Assembly: GCA_902800305.1 (NCBI GenBank)
Contig: CADCDP010000001.1
Span: 1 to 64,000, forward strand
Source of the DNA: an uncultured Bacteroidales bacterium
Lineage (GTDB): Bacteria > Bacteroidota > Bacteroidia > Bacteroidales > Bacteroidaceae
Direction: 5' to 3'
DNA length: 64,000 bases
In this document: positions 16,555-26,057 of the stretch, in pieces
Numbering within the stretch: position 1 is the first letter of the stretch
Layout: every line of letters starts with the position of its first letter
The notes under the pieces: model-generated
The model's database searches: none
What the model saw: only the letters and a program-made list of their open reading frames with translations
What the model was told of the DNA's origin: nothing
Made by a program: the position numbers and the translations under genes

Positions 16555-19500
16555 ATGAAGAAAACTTTACTTCTTCTGGCATCGATGTTTATCGGTGTTA
16601 TGGCATTCGCACAGCGAGTTGCCCCGGTGCCTTCATTCACGGCACTGGTAGATGATGGGGAGACAATCCTGTACTTGTACAATATCGAGTACGGTGGTTT
16701 TCTCCTTGGTGCTAACGAATGGGGCACACGTGCCTCCCTCTCGAAAGAAAAAGGCTACAAAATGAAAATCGCACAAATGTACGAGGATGACGAAAAAACC
16801 ATTCCTCTCGGCACTTGGGCACTTTGTGACTCCTGTGAAGCTGGCGGCAAAGCTGGTAAGTGGAGCGAGTATGACTGTCAGGGATACGACAACATCTGGT
16901 GCGACGGCGATGGCCGTGGTGGAGCTGGTATGTGGGTACTTACCGCTCTTGGTGGCAACAAGTATGAAATCACCAACACAAACGTTCCTGGCCTCAATTT
17001 CGGTTGGGCACCATACGTAGGCGATGCCACTAACAACCGTGTATGGATGCTTGACTACGAACAAGAAGAATCTGAGGGTATGGCTTTCTTGCCAGAGCAG
17101 GCAGGTACAGAATGGGCTTTCGTTACTCCAGAGGCTTACGAAGCTTGGCAGGTTGAGGCTGTTGTCTATGTGGCAGCTGAGAACCTGAAAGCTCAGATTG
17201 AGTATGCTAAGGGTAATGGCATTTCCGCTGCTGACCTTGCAGAGTATCAAGCTGTTTACGACAATCCAAACAGTACAGTAGAAGAACTGAACGCTGCTGC
17301 CGAGGCTGCTTACGACAAGGGTCGCTGGGTAGAAATCGAAGAGTACTTCAAGGATATCGTACAGGGTGAGAAGAACGACGTTTCTGGTGTATTCGTGAAC
17401 AATGACTTCAGCGCAGGCAATGCTGAAGGTTGGGATATTACCTATCAGGCTAACTCAGATGAAGCATCTAACATCGGTTATCAAGGTGCTTCTTATTCCA
17501 ATGGTGATGTAAGGATTAGTGGTTTCATTGAGGCTTGGAAGAATGGTAACTCTCCAAACTATCTTGGTGATGGTTCTGTCACACAAACGATTCCCGCTCT
17601 TCCTGCTGGTAAGTATATGCTTGCTGTAGATGTAATTGCCAGCAATCAGGGTCGTATCTCTGATGCCAATAATCCTAATGGTTATCCAGATGACGTTGAA
17701 CTCTTTGCTCAAGCTTCTTTGGATGGACAAACCTACAAGACTAACTTGTACACCAAAGATGGTGCTCCAGAGCACTTTGAATTTACTTTCGTTCATACAG
17801 GTGGTGCAATGACATTGGGTCTCCGCGTGGTAGGCAGTGCTGAAGCAAGAATGCCAGCCAACTGGATTGCTATGGACAACCTCCAGCTGTTCTACTATGG
17901 TCAGGTAACAGAAGATCCTGATAAGGTGCTTCTCGACGCTGCTATCGACAAGGCTCTTGCCGCTTATCCACTTGAAGACGTTGATGGTCTTGTAGCAACT
18001 GTAAGTCTGATTGCAGAATATAAGGCACTGATTGCAGAAGCACAAGCCGCTACAGCTGACTATCTGGATTATATTCCAAAGGTAGAGGCTGAAGTTGCAG
18101 CACTCGACGCTTCTGTGGCTGCTTACGAGAAACTGGAGCAGAAGAGTGCAGAATGGGCAGAGAATCTGATTACCTTCGACTTCGACTCTGAAGAGTGGAT
18201 TGCTTATTCTGACTTCGTTCAGAACATGGACGTTCCAGAAGGCTATCCAGCACAAACACCAGAGGAAGCTCTTGCTAACCACACACTCACTACAGAAGAA
18301 GTGAACAACTATATCACAACTGTTGATAACTTCTACAAGACAGCTGTGGCAACCAGCCTTACACCAGGTATGGACTGCTCAATGTTGCTTACCAACGCTT
18401 CATTTGGTAACGGCTTCGAAGGGTGGACGAACGCACGTGGTACCTTCGGTGGTCTGAAAGACTATCCTTGTGTGGAGGTGTACGAAGGTGCTGTAGATTG
18501 CTATCAAGTAGTTGAAGGTGTTCCTGATGGCGTATATTCTCTCTCTTGTCAGGCATTCTATCGTCCTGGTGGCAATGGTTCTTACGATGGCTCAGAGCCT
18601 TCCAAGGTATTCCTCTACATGAACGAATTGCAGACTCCTGTTCAAAATATTATGGCAGATGCTCTTCCAGAGGATCAAGCAGAAGACAAGGTGAACTGCT
18701 TCATCAGTGGTGGCGACCCAACTGAAGACTTCTATTCTACAGGTGGTACAACTAACGCTGACTATCTGAGTAGTGCTGGTTATGTTCCTAATGGTATGTC
18801 TGGTGCATCTTACGCATTCCGTGCAGGTCGTTATGTACAGAAAGTTTACGGTCTTGTAGAAGGTGGTACCATGAAGATTGGTTTGACTTCGAATGGTGAA
18901 ACAGCTCACTGGGTACTCTGGTCGAAGTTCCAGCTCATCTACGAAGGTAAAGGTTCTGATGCTACAGAAATCATGCTGGAAGAGTTCCTCACCAGCCTCA
19001 CCAACTATCTGGAAGAGAACTCTGACAATATGACTACTGGTGCTTATAACGCTGCAAGCGCTGTCATTACTAAGGCTGAAGAAGCTATTGCAGATCGCGA
19101 TTCTGAGGCTATGACGGCTTCCATCACAGAGGTTCAGCAGGCTCTTGAGGATGCAAGAGCTAACGTAGCTGCTGTGACTGAGTTCTTAGAGGTAAGCGAA
19201 TCACTCATTGCTGCTGTAGAATCTGAAGAAGCTAATCCTGACGGCATCGAAGCTTACAATGCTATCAGCGACGAAATCGACGACTACATGAACCTTACAA
19301 CGGCAGAGTTGGAAACTCTTATTTCTAAGATGAAGGCCGTTATTTCACAGCTCAATCTTCCTGAAGGTTGGCAGAATGCTTCCGACAGCAATCCTGTTGA
19401 CTTCACGAAGCTGATTGTCAACTCTACTTTCGACACTATCGGTGACTTCACTGGTTGGTCAGCTGGCTTCGGTGCTGGTGGTACTACTTCTACCAACGCT

Positions 19501-20163
19501 GAGTGCTACGAAAAGACATTCGATGTTTATCAGGACATCGTTGGTTTGCCAGCTGGTACTTACAAGGTAGGTGTTCAGGGCTACTATCGTCAGGGTTCTG
19601 CAGCAGACGACTATAAGAACACTCGGACAGAGGAAGGTACTCCTGCTTACAACGCTGTTATCTACGCTACAGGCGAAAATGGCGAAACTTCTTCTAATCC
19701 TATCATGAGCATTTGTGCCGTATTGTTGGAGAATGGTCTTGGCGGTGGCACTGTTACTGTAGGTGGAGAAGGTGGTGCAGCATCTTACGTTGTTCCTAAC
19801 ACAATGGAAGCTGCTACTTACTGGTTCGACGCTACTGACGAAGAGGGTAATTCTCTGGGTTACTACGCTCCAAACGACCAGTTCAACTTTGCTGTTGTGA
19901 AGGTTGGCGAGGACGGTAATCTCCGCATTGGTGTGAAGAAGGATGTGACTATCTCTACTGACTGGGCAATCTTCGATAACTTCACTCTCACTTACTACGG
20001 CAAGAACGGTCTTACTGCTATCTCTGAAGTGGAGAAGGGTGCTATCTCTTCTGCTGCTACTGGCATCTATACTGTTGCTGGTGCACGTGTTGCTACTCTC
20101 AAGAAGGGCATCAACATCATCAAGATGGCTGACGGCTCTGTTCGCAAGGTTTACGTGAAGTAA
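16555..20163 (+). CDS. Large secreted modular protein with type IX sorting domain
   Basis: A 1202-residue protein with a signal peptide (MKKTLLLLASMFIGVMAFAQ). An N-terminal module (about 30-200; LYLYNIEYGGFLLGANEWGT) recurs at the start of the partial protein at 63.3 kb. Three jelly-roll, galactose-binding-like domains follow (about 280-460, 605-800, 950-1150); each starts with a N-x-(S/D)F...GW motif and ends with a (M/I)DN(L/F)-type strand. Helical acidic linkers with repeated Ala/Glu separate them. The last 40 residues (GIYTVAGARVATLKKGINII onward) look like a type IX sorting domain. It is probably a surface carbohydrate- or matrix-binding protein; no catalytic motif is seen. Confidence 0.8.
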   Translation: MKKTLLLLASMFIGVMAFAQRVAPVPSFTALVDDGETILYLYNIEYGGFLLGANEWGTRASLSKEKGYKMKIAQMYEDDEKTIPLGTWALCDSCEAGGKAGKWSEYDCQGYDNIWCDGDGRGGAGMWVLTALGGNKYEITNTNVPGLNFGWAPYVGDATNNRVWMLDYEQEESEGMAFLPEQAGTEWAFVTPEAYEAWQVEAVVYVAAENLKAQIEYAKGNGISAADLAEYQAVYDNPNSTVEELNAAAEAAYDKGRWVEIEEYFKDIVQGEKNDVSGVFVNNDFSAGNAEGWDITYQANSDEASNIGYQGASYSNGDVRISGFIEAWKNGNSPNYLGDGSVTQTIPALPAGKYMLAVDVIASNQGRISDANNPNGYPDDVELFAQASLDGQTYKTNLYTKDGAPEHFEFTFVHTGGAMTLGLRVVGSAEARMPANWIAMDNLQLFYYGQVTEDPDKVLLDAAIDKALAAYPLEDVDGLVATVSLIAEYKALIAEAQAATADYLDYIPKVEAEVAALDASVAAYEKLEQKSAEWAENLITFDFDSEEWIAYSDFVQNMDVPEGYPAQTPEEALANHTLTTEEVNNYITTVDNFYKTAVATSLTPGMDCSMLLTNASFGNGFEGWTNARGTFGGLKDYPCVEVYEGAVDCYQVVEGVPDGVYSLSCQAFYRPGGNGSYDGSEPSKVFLYMNELQTPVQNIMADALPEDQAEDKVNCFISGGDPTEDFYSTGGTTNADYLSSAGYVPNGMSGASYAFRAGRYVQKVYGLVEGGTMKIGLTSNGETAHWVLWSKFQLIYEGKGSDATEIMLEEFLTSLTNYLEENSDNMTTGAYNAASAVITKAEEAIADRDSEAMTASITEVQQALEDARANVAAVTEFLEVSESLIAAVESEEANPDGIEAYNAISDEIDDYMNLTTAELETLISKMKAVISQLNLPEGWQNASDSNPVDFTKLIVNSTFDTIGDFTGWSAGFGAGGTTSTNAECYEKTFDVYQDIVGLPAGTYKVGVQGYYRQGSAADDYKNTRTEEGTPAYNAVIYATGENGETSSNPIMSICAVLLENGLGGGTVTVGGEGGAASYVVPNTMEAATYWFDATDEEGNSLGYYAPNDQFNFAVVKVGEDGNLRIGVKKDVTISTDWAIFDNFTLTYYGKNGLTAISEVEKGAISSAATGIYTVAGARVATLKKGINIIKMADGSVRKVYVK

Positions 20164-20182
20164 AAGTCATAAATATACAAGA

Positions 20183-20219
20183 AGTGGAGAATCCTGCTGA
20201 GGGTTCTCCACTTTTTTTT
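20183..20219 (+). terminator. Intrinsic terminator after the secreted protein gene
   Basis: AGTGGAGAA (20183-20191) pairs with TTCTCCACT (20204-20212), followed by a run of T. Confidence 0.9.
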
Positions 20220-20252
20220 GTTATCTAAGGAGGAATATTTTGAATAATATCC

Positions 20253-21218
20253 TTAGATTTGCAAAGGAAGGTACTTCTCCAGTTTGTTTCCAAAGGAAGT
20301 GATGGGTGTATCTGTTAGATAGGCTTTTCCACGCAAGGATGGAGCAAGTACTGAGCCTTGAATGGGTTGTGTGCCTGTTTCCACATAGCACTCATCCCAA
20401 AGCCCGCTGTCGATGAAGGATTGAAGAAGTTGGGCACCTCCCTCGACAAGAAGAGTTTGTACTTGCTGATGGTAGAGATGAGCCAAAATGTCAGAGACTT
20501 CGGCAGATGGGATGACGTTCCATCCTTCAGGACACACAAAATCGTTGGAAGCTACCACGTATCGCTGTGGGGACTTTCCCACCCATTGACGAACCGTCAA
20601 CGAAGGGTTATCGACTTCGAATGTGCGCCTTCCCACCAAAATAGCTTGATGCTCCGAACGACGTTTGTGGCAGAGCATCTGGGTGTAAGGGTTAGATATA
20701 TGTCCATCGATGTAGCCATCTGCCGACTGTGCCCATTTCAAAGTGACAAAAGGTCGATGCTTACCGTGATAAGTCATAAAACGCTTGTTCAGCGCCTTAC
20801 ATTCCTCTTCCAACACTCCTACAGTCACTTCGATGCCAGCATCCTTGAGTTTTTGGATTCCCCTACCCTGCACTTGCGCAAAGGGGTCTTGACAGCCAAT
20901 GACACAACGCTTAAAACCTTTCCTGATTAACAAGTCAGCACAAGGAGGGGTTTTGCCATAATGACTACAAGGTTCTAAACTCACATAGATGGTGCTTTCT
21001 TTCAACAGGTGTTCGTCCTCCTTCTTCACCGATGCACAAGCATTCACCTCAGCATGACCTTCTCCACAACGCACATGATAGCCTTCTCCGATGATGTTGC
21101 CGTTGTGAACTATCACGGCTCCCACCATAGGGTTCGGCTGTGCATTCTTTTGGCCATTCTGAGCCAACTGGATGCAGCGACGCATGTAAATCTCGTCGTC
21201 TATCAACATAGCTTTCAT
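20253..21218 (-). CDS. ribD: Riboflavin biosynthesis deaminase/reductase
   Basis: A 321-residue bifunctional enzyme. The deaminase half has the zinc ligands in GHAEVNACAS and PCSHYGKTPPCADLLI; the reductase half opens RPFVTLKWAQSADGYIDG and contains LLVEGGAQLLQSFI. It deaminates and then reduces the pyrimidine ring in riboflavin synthesis. The reductase domain is a little shorter than in Escherichia coli, as is common in Bacteroidota. The alternative start MLIDDEIYMRRC (three codons in) is equally plausible. It stands alone, divergent from the next gene. Confidence 0.93.
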   Translation of the reverse strand: MKAMLIDDEIYMRRCIQLAQNGQKNAQPNPMVGAVIVHNGNIIGEGYHVRCGEGHAEVNACASVKKEDEHLLKESTIYVSLEPCSHYGKTPPCADLLIRKGFKRCVIGCQDPFAQVQGRGIQKLKDAGIEVTVGVLEEECKALNKRFMTYHGKHRPFVTLKWAQSADGYIDGHISNPYTQMLCHKRRSEHQAILVGRRTFEVDNPSLTVRQWVGKSPQRYVVASNDFVCPEGWNVIPSAEVSDILAHLYHQQVQTLLVEGGAQLLQSFIDSGLWDECYVETGTQPIQGSVLAPSLRGKAYLTDTPITSFGNKLEKYLPLQI

Positions 21219-21340
21219 AACTTATCTACTTCGTTATTAACACGTGCAAAATTAGTGATTCCTTTGCTGAAAACAAAGATAATCCATCATTTTCATTCCC
21301 AAATGTTTGCCATGTTGAGAAAAACACGTATATTTGTCAC

Positions 21341-21920
21341 TTGTCAACCAGTTGTCAAGAGGGTTGTCCACAGTTTATCCACAAATAGTTTCAACATACT
21401 TATCGACATATCATCATGAGCGACGGAAATTTTAACAGACAGTTACTTCCCAAGACTGAACTATCGTCAGGACTTCGTGCTGGACGGGCACAGATGCGTA
21501 CCAAGGCCGAAAAAGCTTTCGACGAAGTGGTCAACGAATTCATTATGAACGAGACAGAGGAACGTAAGGAAGCCATGAAACGCAGATTCATGGAACTGCT
21601 CAGGCAATAGGAGGAAGCACTTATCAACAATGCTATGTTACTAACTCTGTCAACAATCGTTTGAAAAGTCAACAACAACTCTCAACAACTTTTCTTGCAA
21701 TTCTCTCTTCTATTTTTATACCCAAATCCATTCCAAAAGTCCAAAAAAACTTATTCTTTTTTTTCATCTTTTTTTCAATAGAACTCCCCCACTCTTTTCA
21801 ACAAGCCAACTCGTTGAGCCACAACTCTCTCTCCACCTTTATCCACAACATCAACAGGCTATCAACATCAACATAAAAGTTTTTTAAAATTAAAAGAAAT
21901 AAAGAGTATATATTGATGAT
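21341..21920. other. Possible replication origin: cluster of DnaA-box-like sites
   Basis: Two perfect TTATCCACA boxes (21375-21383, 21839-21847) and near matches TTGTCCACA (21364), TTATCGACA (21400), TTATCAACA (21621) and CTATCAACA (21859) lie within 0.5 kb. They are followed by a very AT-rich stretch (about 21868-21915). A conserved-looking 64-residue ORF lies inside. Flanking genes diverge (ribD left, groESL right). dnaA is not in the window, so this is a candidate only. Confidence 0.4.
21416..21610 (+). CDS. Small hypothetical protein, 64 residues
   Basis: Charged, helical and soluble (about a third Lys/Arg/Glu/Asp), with segments LRAGRAQMRTKAEKAFDEVV and ERKEAMKRRFMELLRQ. No signal peptide or membrane helix. 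Codon use looks genuine and it sits alone between ribD and groES within the DnaA-box cluster. I cannot assign a family; the helical basic character would allow nucleic-acid or protein binding. Confidence 0.6.
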   Translation: MSDGNFNRQLLPKTELSSGLRAGRAQMRTKAEKAFDEVVNEFIMNETEERKEAMKRRFMELLRQ

Positions 21921-21951
21921 GGCTGACTTTTTTTGAGGGCTTGGTTCATTA

Positions 21952-22015
21952 TGTCATTTCTTTATGACAGTTTGTCATTCTGTCAGTTTCTTCGATTGGC
22001 TGGCACGGTATTTGT
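21952..22015 (+). promoter_or_regulatory. Possible sigma-54 promoter with inverted repeats upstream of groES
   Basis: TGGCACG-GTAT-TTGT at 22001-22015 fits the -24/-12 form TGGCACR-N4-TTGC apart from the final base. Upstream are TGTCAT...ATGACA (21952-21969) and GACAG...CTGTC (about 21966-21984), which could bind an activator or repressor. It lies about 135 bp before the groES start. Confidence 0.45.
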
Positions 22016-22035
22016 AGGGGGAAGAGCTAAGAAGA

Positions 22036-22095
22036 CTAGGATTGCCTAGATATTCTAGAAAATCTGGATTCTCTAGAAGACCTAGACAATCTAGG
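22036..22095. repeat. CTAG tract with 9-bp spacing upstream of groES
   Basis: CTAG occurs at 22036, 22046, 22055, 22073, 22082 and 22091, with CTGG at 22064: a 9-bp period (first interval 10). The tract lies in the groES leader. A second tract of the same kind precedes lgt at 34784. Confidence 0.9.
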
Positions 22096-22149
22096 AAAAA
22101 AAAGAAAATACATTATTTAATAATAAACAACTAAAAAAATCAAAGAACT

Positions 22150-22422
22150 ATGAACATTCAACCATTGGCAGACAGGGTGCTGGTGCTCCCAAAACCTGCT
22201 GAAGAAAAGACAATCGGTGGTATCATTATCCCCGATACAGCAAAGGAAAAGCCCCTACAGGGCGAAGTTGTTGCTTGTGGCAACGGTACGAAGGATGAGG
22301 AAATGGTGGTCAAGGTAGGCGACCAGGTTCTCTATGGTAAGTATTCGGGTACGGAACTGGAGTACGAAGGTACAAAGTATCTCATCATGAGACAAAGTGA
22401 CGTATTGGCTATTCTCAAATAA
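22150..22422 (+). CDS. groES: Co-chaperonin GroES
   Basis: A 90-residue Hsp10 with [20 protein letters not shown], the mobile loop [15 protein letters not shown] and the conserved [14 protein letters not shown]. It caps the GroEL chamber during ATP-driven folding. It is followed by groEL 37 bp downstream. Confidence 0.97.
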   Translation: MNIQPLADRVLVLPKPAEEKTIGGIIIPDTAKEKPLQGEVVACGNGTKDEEMVVKVGDQVLYGKYSGTELEYEGTKYLIMRQSDVLAILK

Positions 22423-22423
22423 A

Positions 22424-24088
<1,665 letters not shown>

Positions 24089-24120
24089 TGTAATTTCATA
24101 CATCTATATATATATACACG

Positions 24121-24160
24121 AAAAGGCTCCAGTACGGTCAAACGTATTGAAGCCTTTTCT
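24121..24160 (+). terminator. Terminator after groEL
   Basis: AAAAGGCT (24121-24128) pairs with AGCCTTTT (24151-24158), with a second pairing of AGTACG and CGTATT inside. The T-rich end serves the plus strand and the A-rich left arm could serve the converging HU-like gene. Confidence 0.8.
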
Positions 24161-24200
24161 CTTTTGTGTGTAGGAAGCAGTAGTGTGTGTGGAAGGGTAA

Positions 24201-24605
24201 TCACTCCTGCACACTCAAGTTCTCGCTGGCAGAAGTGATGCTCAGGTCGTTGAGCATATTCTTGAAAGCCTTTCCTGGATAGAAGTTGATCTTTTTCTTG
24301 CGGATGGTATCCTCGGTAGCCTCTTCCAAAGTCTTAGCCACCTTCACCGTGAAGGTAGGTTTGAAGGAACCGAAATCTCCCATGCGGACACCGTGTCCAA
24401 TCTCCATGTAGTGAACCAAACGATTCACCAACGCGTCAATTACAGCCTTGGTCTGAGCTGTGTTCACCCCACAAGAGTTGCTGCATTCGTTCACAAGTTG
24501 TGCAAATGTCACTTGTGGAAAAGTAAGTTGCTGAAGTTTATACACCTCTGGTTTTTCCTCCAGATAGTTCAGCTTCATTTTCGTCTTTCTAAATTGAAGT
24601 CCCAT
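24201..24605 (-). CDS. HU-like DNA-binding protein
   Basis: A 134-residue protein of the HU/IHF fold: a helical dimerisation half (VTFAQLVNECSNSCGVNTAQ) and a beta-arm half with GHGVRMGDFGSFKPTF and KINFYPGKAFKNML. It is longer than classical HU (about 90) at both ends, like the HU-related proteins common in Bacteroidota. The annotated start overlaps the previous gene by 17 bp; MKLNYLEEK (start 24578) removes the overlap and has an AGAAAG just upstream, so it is a serious alternative. It is the terminal gene of the accessory module. Confidence 0.75.
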   Translation of the reverse strand: MGLQFRKTKMKLNYLEEKPEVYKLQQLTFPQVTFAQLVNECSNSCGVNTAQTKAVIDALVNRLVHYMEIGHGVRMGDFGSFKPTFTVKVAKTLEEATEDTIRKKKINFYPGKAFKNMLNDLSITSASENLSVQE

Positions 24606-25050
24606 AGTCGTGTGTGTTTGTTAATTCATTCTTTATCTCTAATCTCATCTCTTCCTCCTGTGCGTAAGCGTGATAGACATATTGCTGAAACGCCTCAAAG
24701 GTATCTGTGCTGTCGGTTATCTCTCGTTCTTCGGGTGGAATATTCCTGTCAGCCATTCCGAGCACCACCGAGTTCATCCGTGTCTGGTGTATCACATCGT
24801 AAACAAATCGGCAACTCCTATGTCCAGCTGCCTTCATCACGGTAAGTGCCATCGGACTCTGTTCCGTAGCCATTGGTTTACACAGAAACTCCCCCACGGG
24901 CAGGCAGTATTGCGAACAACCCGGAAAGGACGCTGTGTAGTCTTTGAAACTGGGTTCACGGGCTTCGCAACTGAAATCAGTGCCATCTATCTCTACCACC
25001 GATTTCGTCACTTTCCCATCGCCATAATATCGTGTCATCCTGATTTTCAT
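24589..25050 (-). CDS. Hypothetical protein of the accessory module
   Basis: 153 residues from MKIRMTRYYGDGKVT; the frame extends ten codons further, but those codons overlap a good promoter. It has beta-rich sequence with several Cys (FPGCSQYCLPVGEFLC) and an acidic helical C-terminus. No family was recognised. With the -7 box ending only about 5 bp before the ATG, the transcript may be nearly leaderless, or translation may start at the internal MTRYYGDG. Confidence 0.6.
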   Translation of the reverse strand: MKIRMTRYYGDGKVTKSVVEIDGTDFSCEAREPSFKDYTASFPGCSQYCLPVGEFLCKPMATEQSPMALTVMKAAGHRSCRFVYDVIHQTRMNSVVLGMADRNIPPEEREITDSTDTFEAFQQYVYHAYAQEEEMRLEIKNELTNTHDYGTSI

Positions 25051-25054
25051 ACAA

Positions 25055-25086
25055 CAAGTATAGACATCTTTTCCTGCCATCCCAAA
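25055..25086 (-). promoter_or_regulatory. Promoter of the small-gene pair in the accessory module
   Basis: Minus-strand TTTG (25086-25083), 20 bp, TATACTTG (25062-25055). The bases before the -7 box, AAAGATGTCTATACTTGT, are almost identical to those at the second module promoter (28099-28119). Confidence 0.6.
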
Positions 25087-25130
25087 TCATTACCGATGTT
25101 TTTTTGGGGGGGTGGTAAAAAAGTTGTTTC

Positions 25131-26057
25131 TCACAACACCACCCCTTCCCCTTGGGCAAACATGATGAGCGTACCGATACCCACTTCCCCACGACTGTCT
25201 CGCAACAGAATTCTGTATTTTTCGTTCACTTCCTTGGGGTCATACCCTGGGTAGAATGAGGAAACACGCTGATAAAGTTCTTCCCCTGCCCATCCCTTGA
25301 TGTTGGCGATGACGAACCCGATGTAAATCCAGTGGTCGTAATTGCTGGTCAAGTCCACCTGCTTCTCACAAATCTGTTCCACCAGCCATTCCAGCAGTTT
25401 CTCATCCTCTTCGCCATGGGGAACAGGTTGAGCGTTCACTCTCCGCTGTCCTACCTGCTGCCGATGTATCTCCATCTGTTGTTCCTTCCATTCGTCCATC
25501 CTCTTCCTGTCTTCCTCACTCAACGGGAGCGGTTCGGGTTTCCCGTCCTCATAATACAGAGGGTCTTCGTAGAGAACATATTCGTTAGGAACCAGAAAAC
25601 AAGCTCTCGCCAAGTCCTTGCAGCTGTGGTCAAACTCCAGACCCGTTCGGAGTTCAAACAACTGTATGTTCTCCTCGATGGTCAGTCCCTCTGTTCTCAC
25701 AACCGTCAGGTGTGCTCCTCCACTGATGGACTTCTCGAAATGAACTACCCCCCATTCCTTGAAATAGCCTTTCATCTCTTCCCACACCTTTTTCCATCCC
25801 CCATTTCCAGGTTTGACATCATAGTCGAGCAGAAAGAAACCCGACTCCACCAGCCATTCATTGTTTCTCCATCCCTCGGTTTTCCCTTCTGTTGGCCGTC
25901 CGTTCACCAATCTGTAGTAATTATTTTTCTTCATCTTCTTAATGTTCCTGATGCTGTAGTTCACCTCATAGGAATCTCTCAGCTTCTTTTCCTCCTCCTC
26001 ATTTCTGCCCACCACCAACGAACAGGTGATGTTGTTATATAAAGAAATAAATGTCAT
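25131..26057 (-). CDS. VirE-N/PriCT-type mobile-element primase
   Basis: A 308-residue protein with a VirE N-terminal-like (BT4734-like) region that looks like the core of an archaeo-eukaryotic primase: FFLLDYDVKP (acidic metal site), the SISGGAHLTVV segment (Ser-Gly-x-x-His type) and DLARACFLVP. The last ~70 residues (DHWIYIGFVIANIKGWAGEE) resemble the PriCT-2 domain. Proteins of this design normally prime replication of plasmids or integrated elements in Bacteroidota. It overlaps the helicase-like gene upstream by 4 bp. Confidence 0.75.
   Translation of the reverse strand: MTFISLYNNITCSLVVGRNEEEEKKLRDSYEVNYSIRNIKKMKKNNYYRLVNGRPTEGKTEGWRNNEWLVESGFFLLDYDVKPGNGGWKKVWEEMKGYFKEWGVVHFEKSISGGAHLTVVRTEGLTIEENIQLFELRTGLEFDHSCKDLARACFLVPNEYVLYEDPLYYEDGKPEPLPLSEEDRKRMDEWKEQQMEIHRQQVGQRRVNAQPVPHGEEDEKLLEWLVEQICEKQVDLTSNYDHWIYIGFVIANIKGWAGEELYQRVSSFYPGYDPKEVNEKYRILLRDSRGEVGIGTLIMFAQGEGVVL

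Noticed and set aside
17455..18282. 275-residue minus-strand ORF inside the 1202-residue gene
   Set aside because: Cys/Ser-rich mirror of repetitive coding sequence; no start context.
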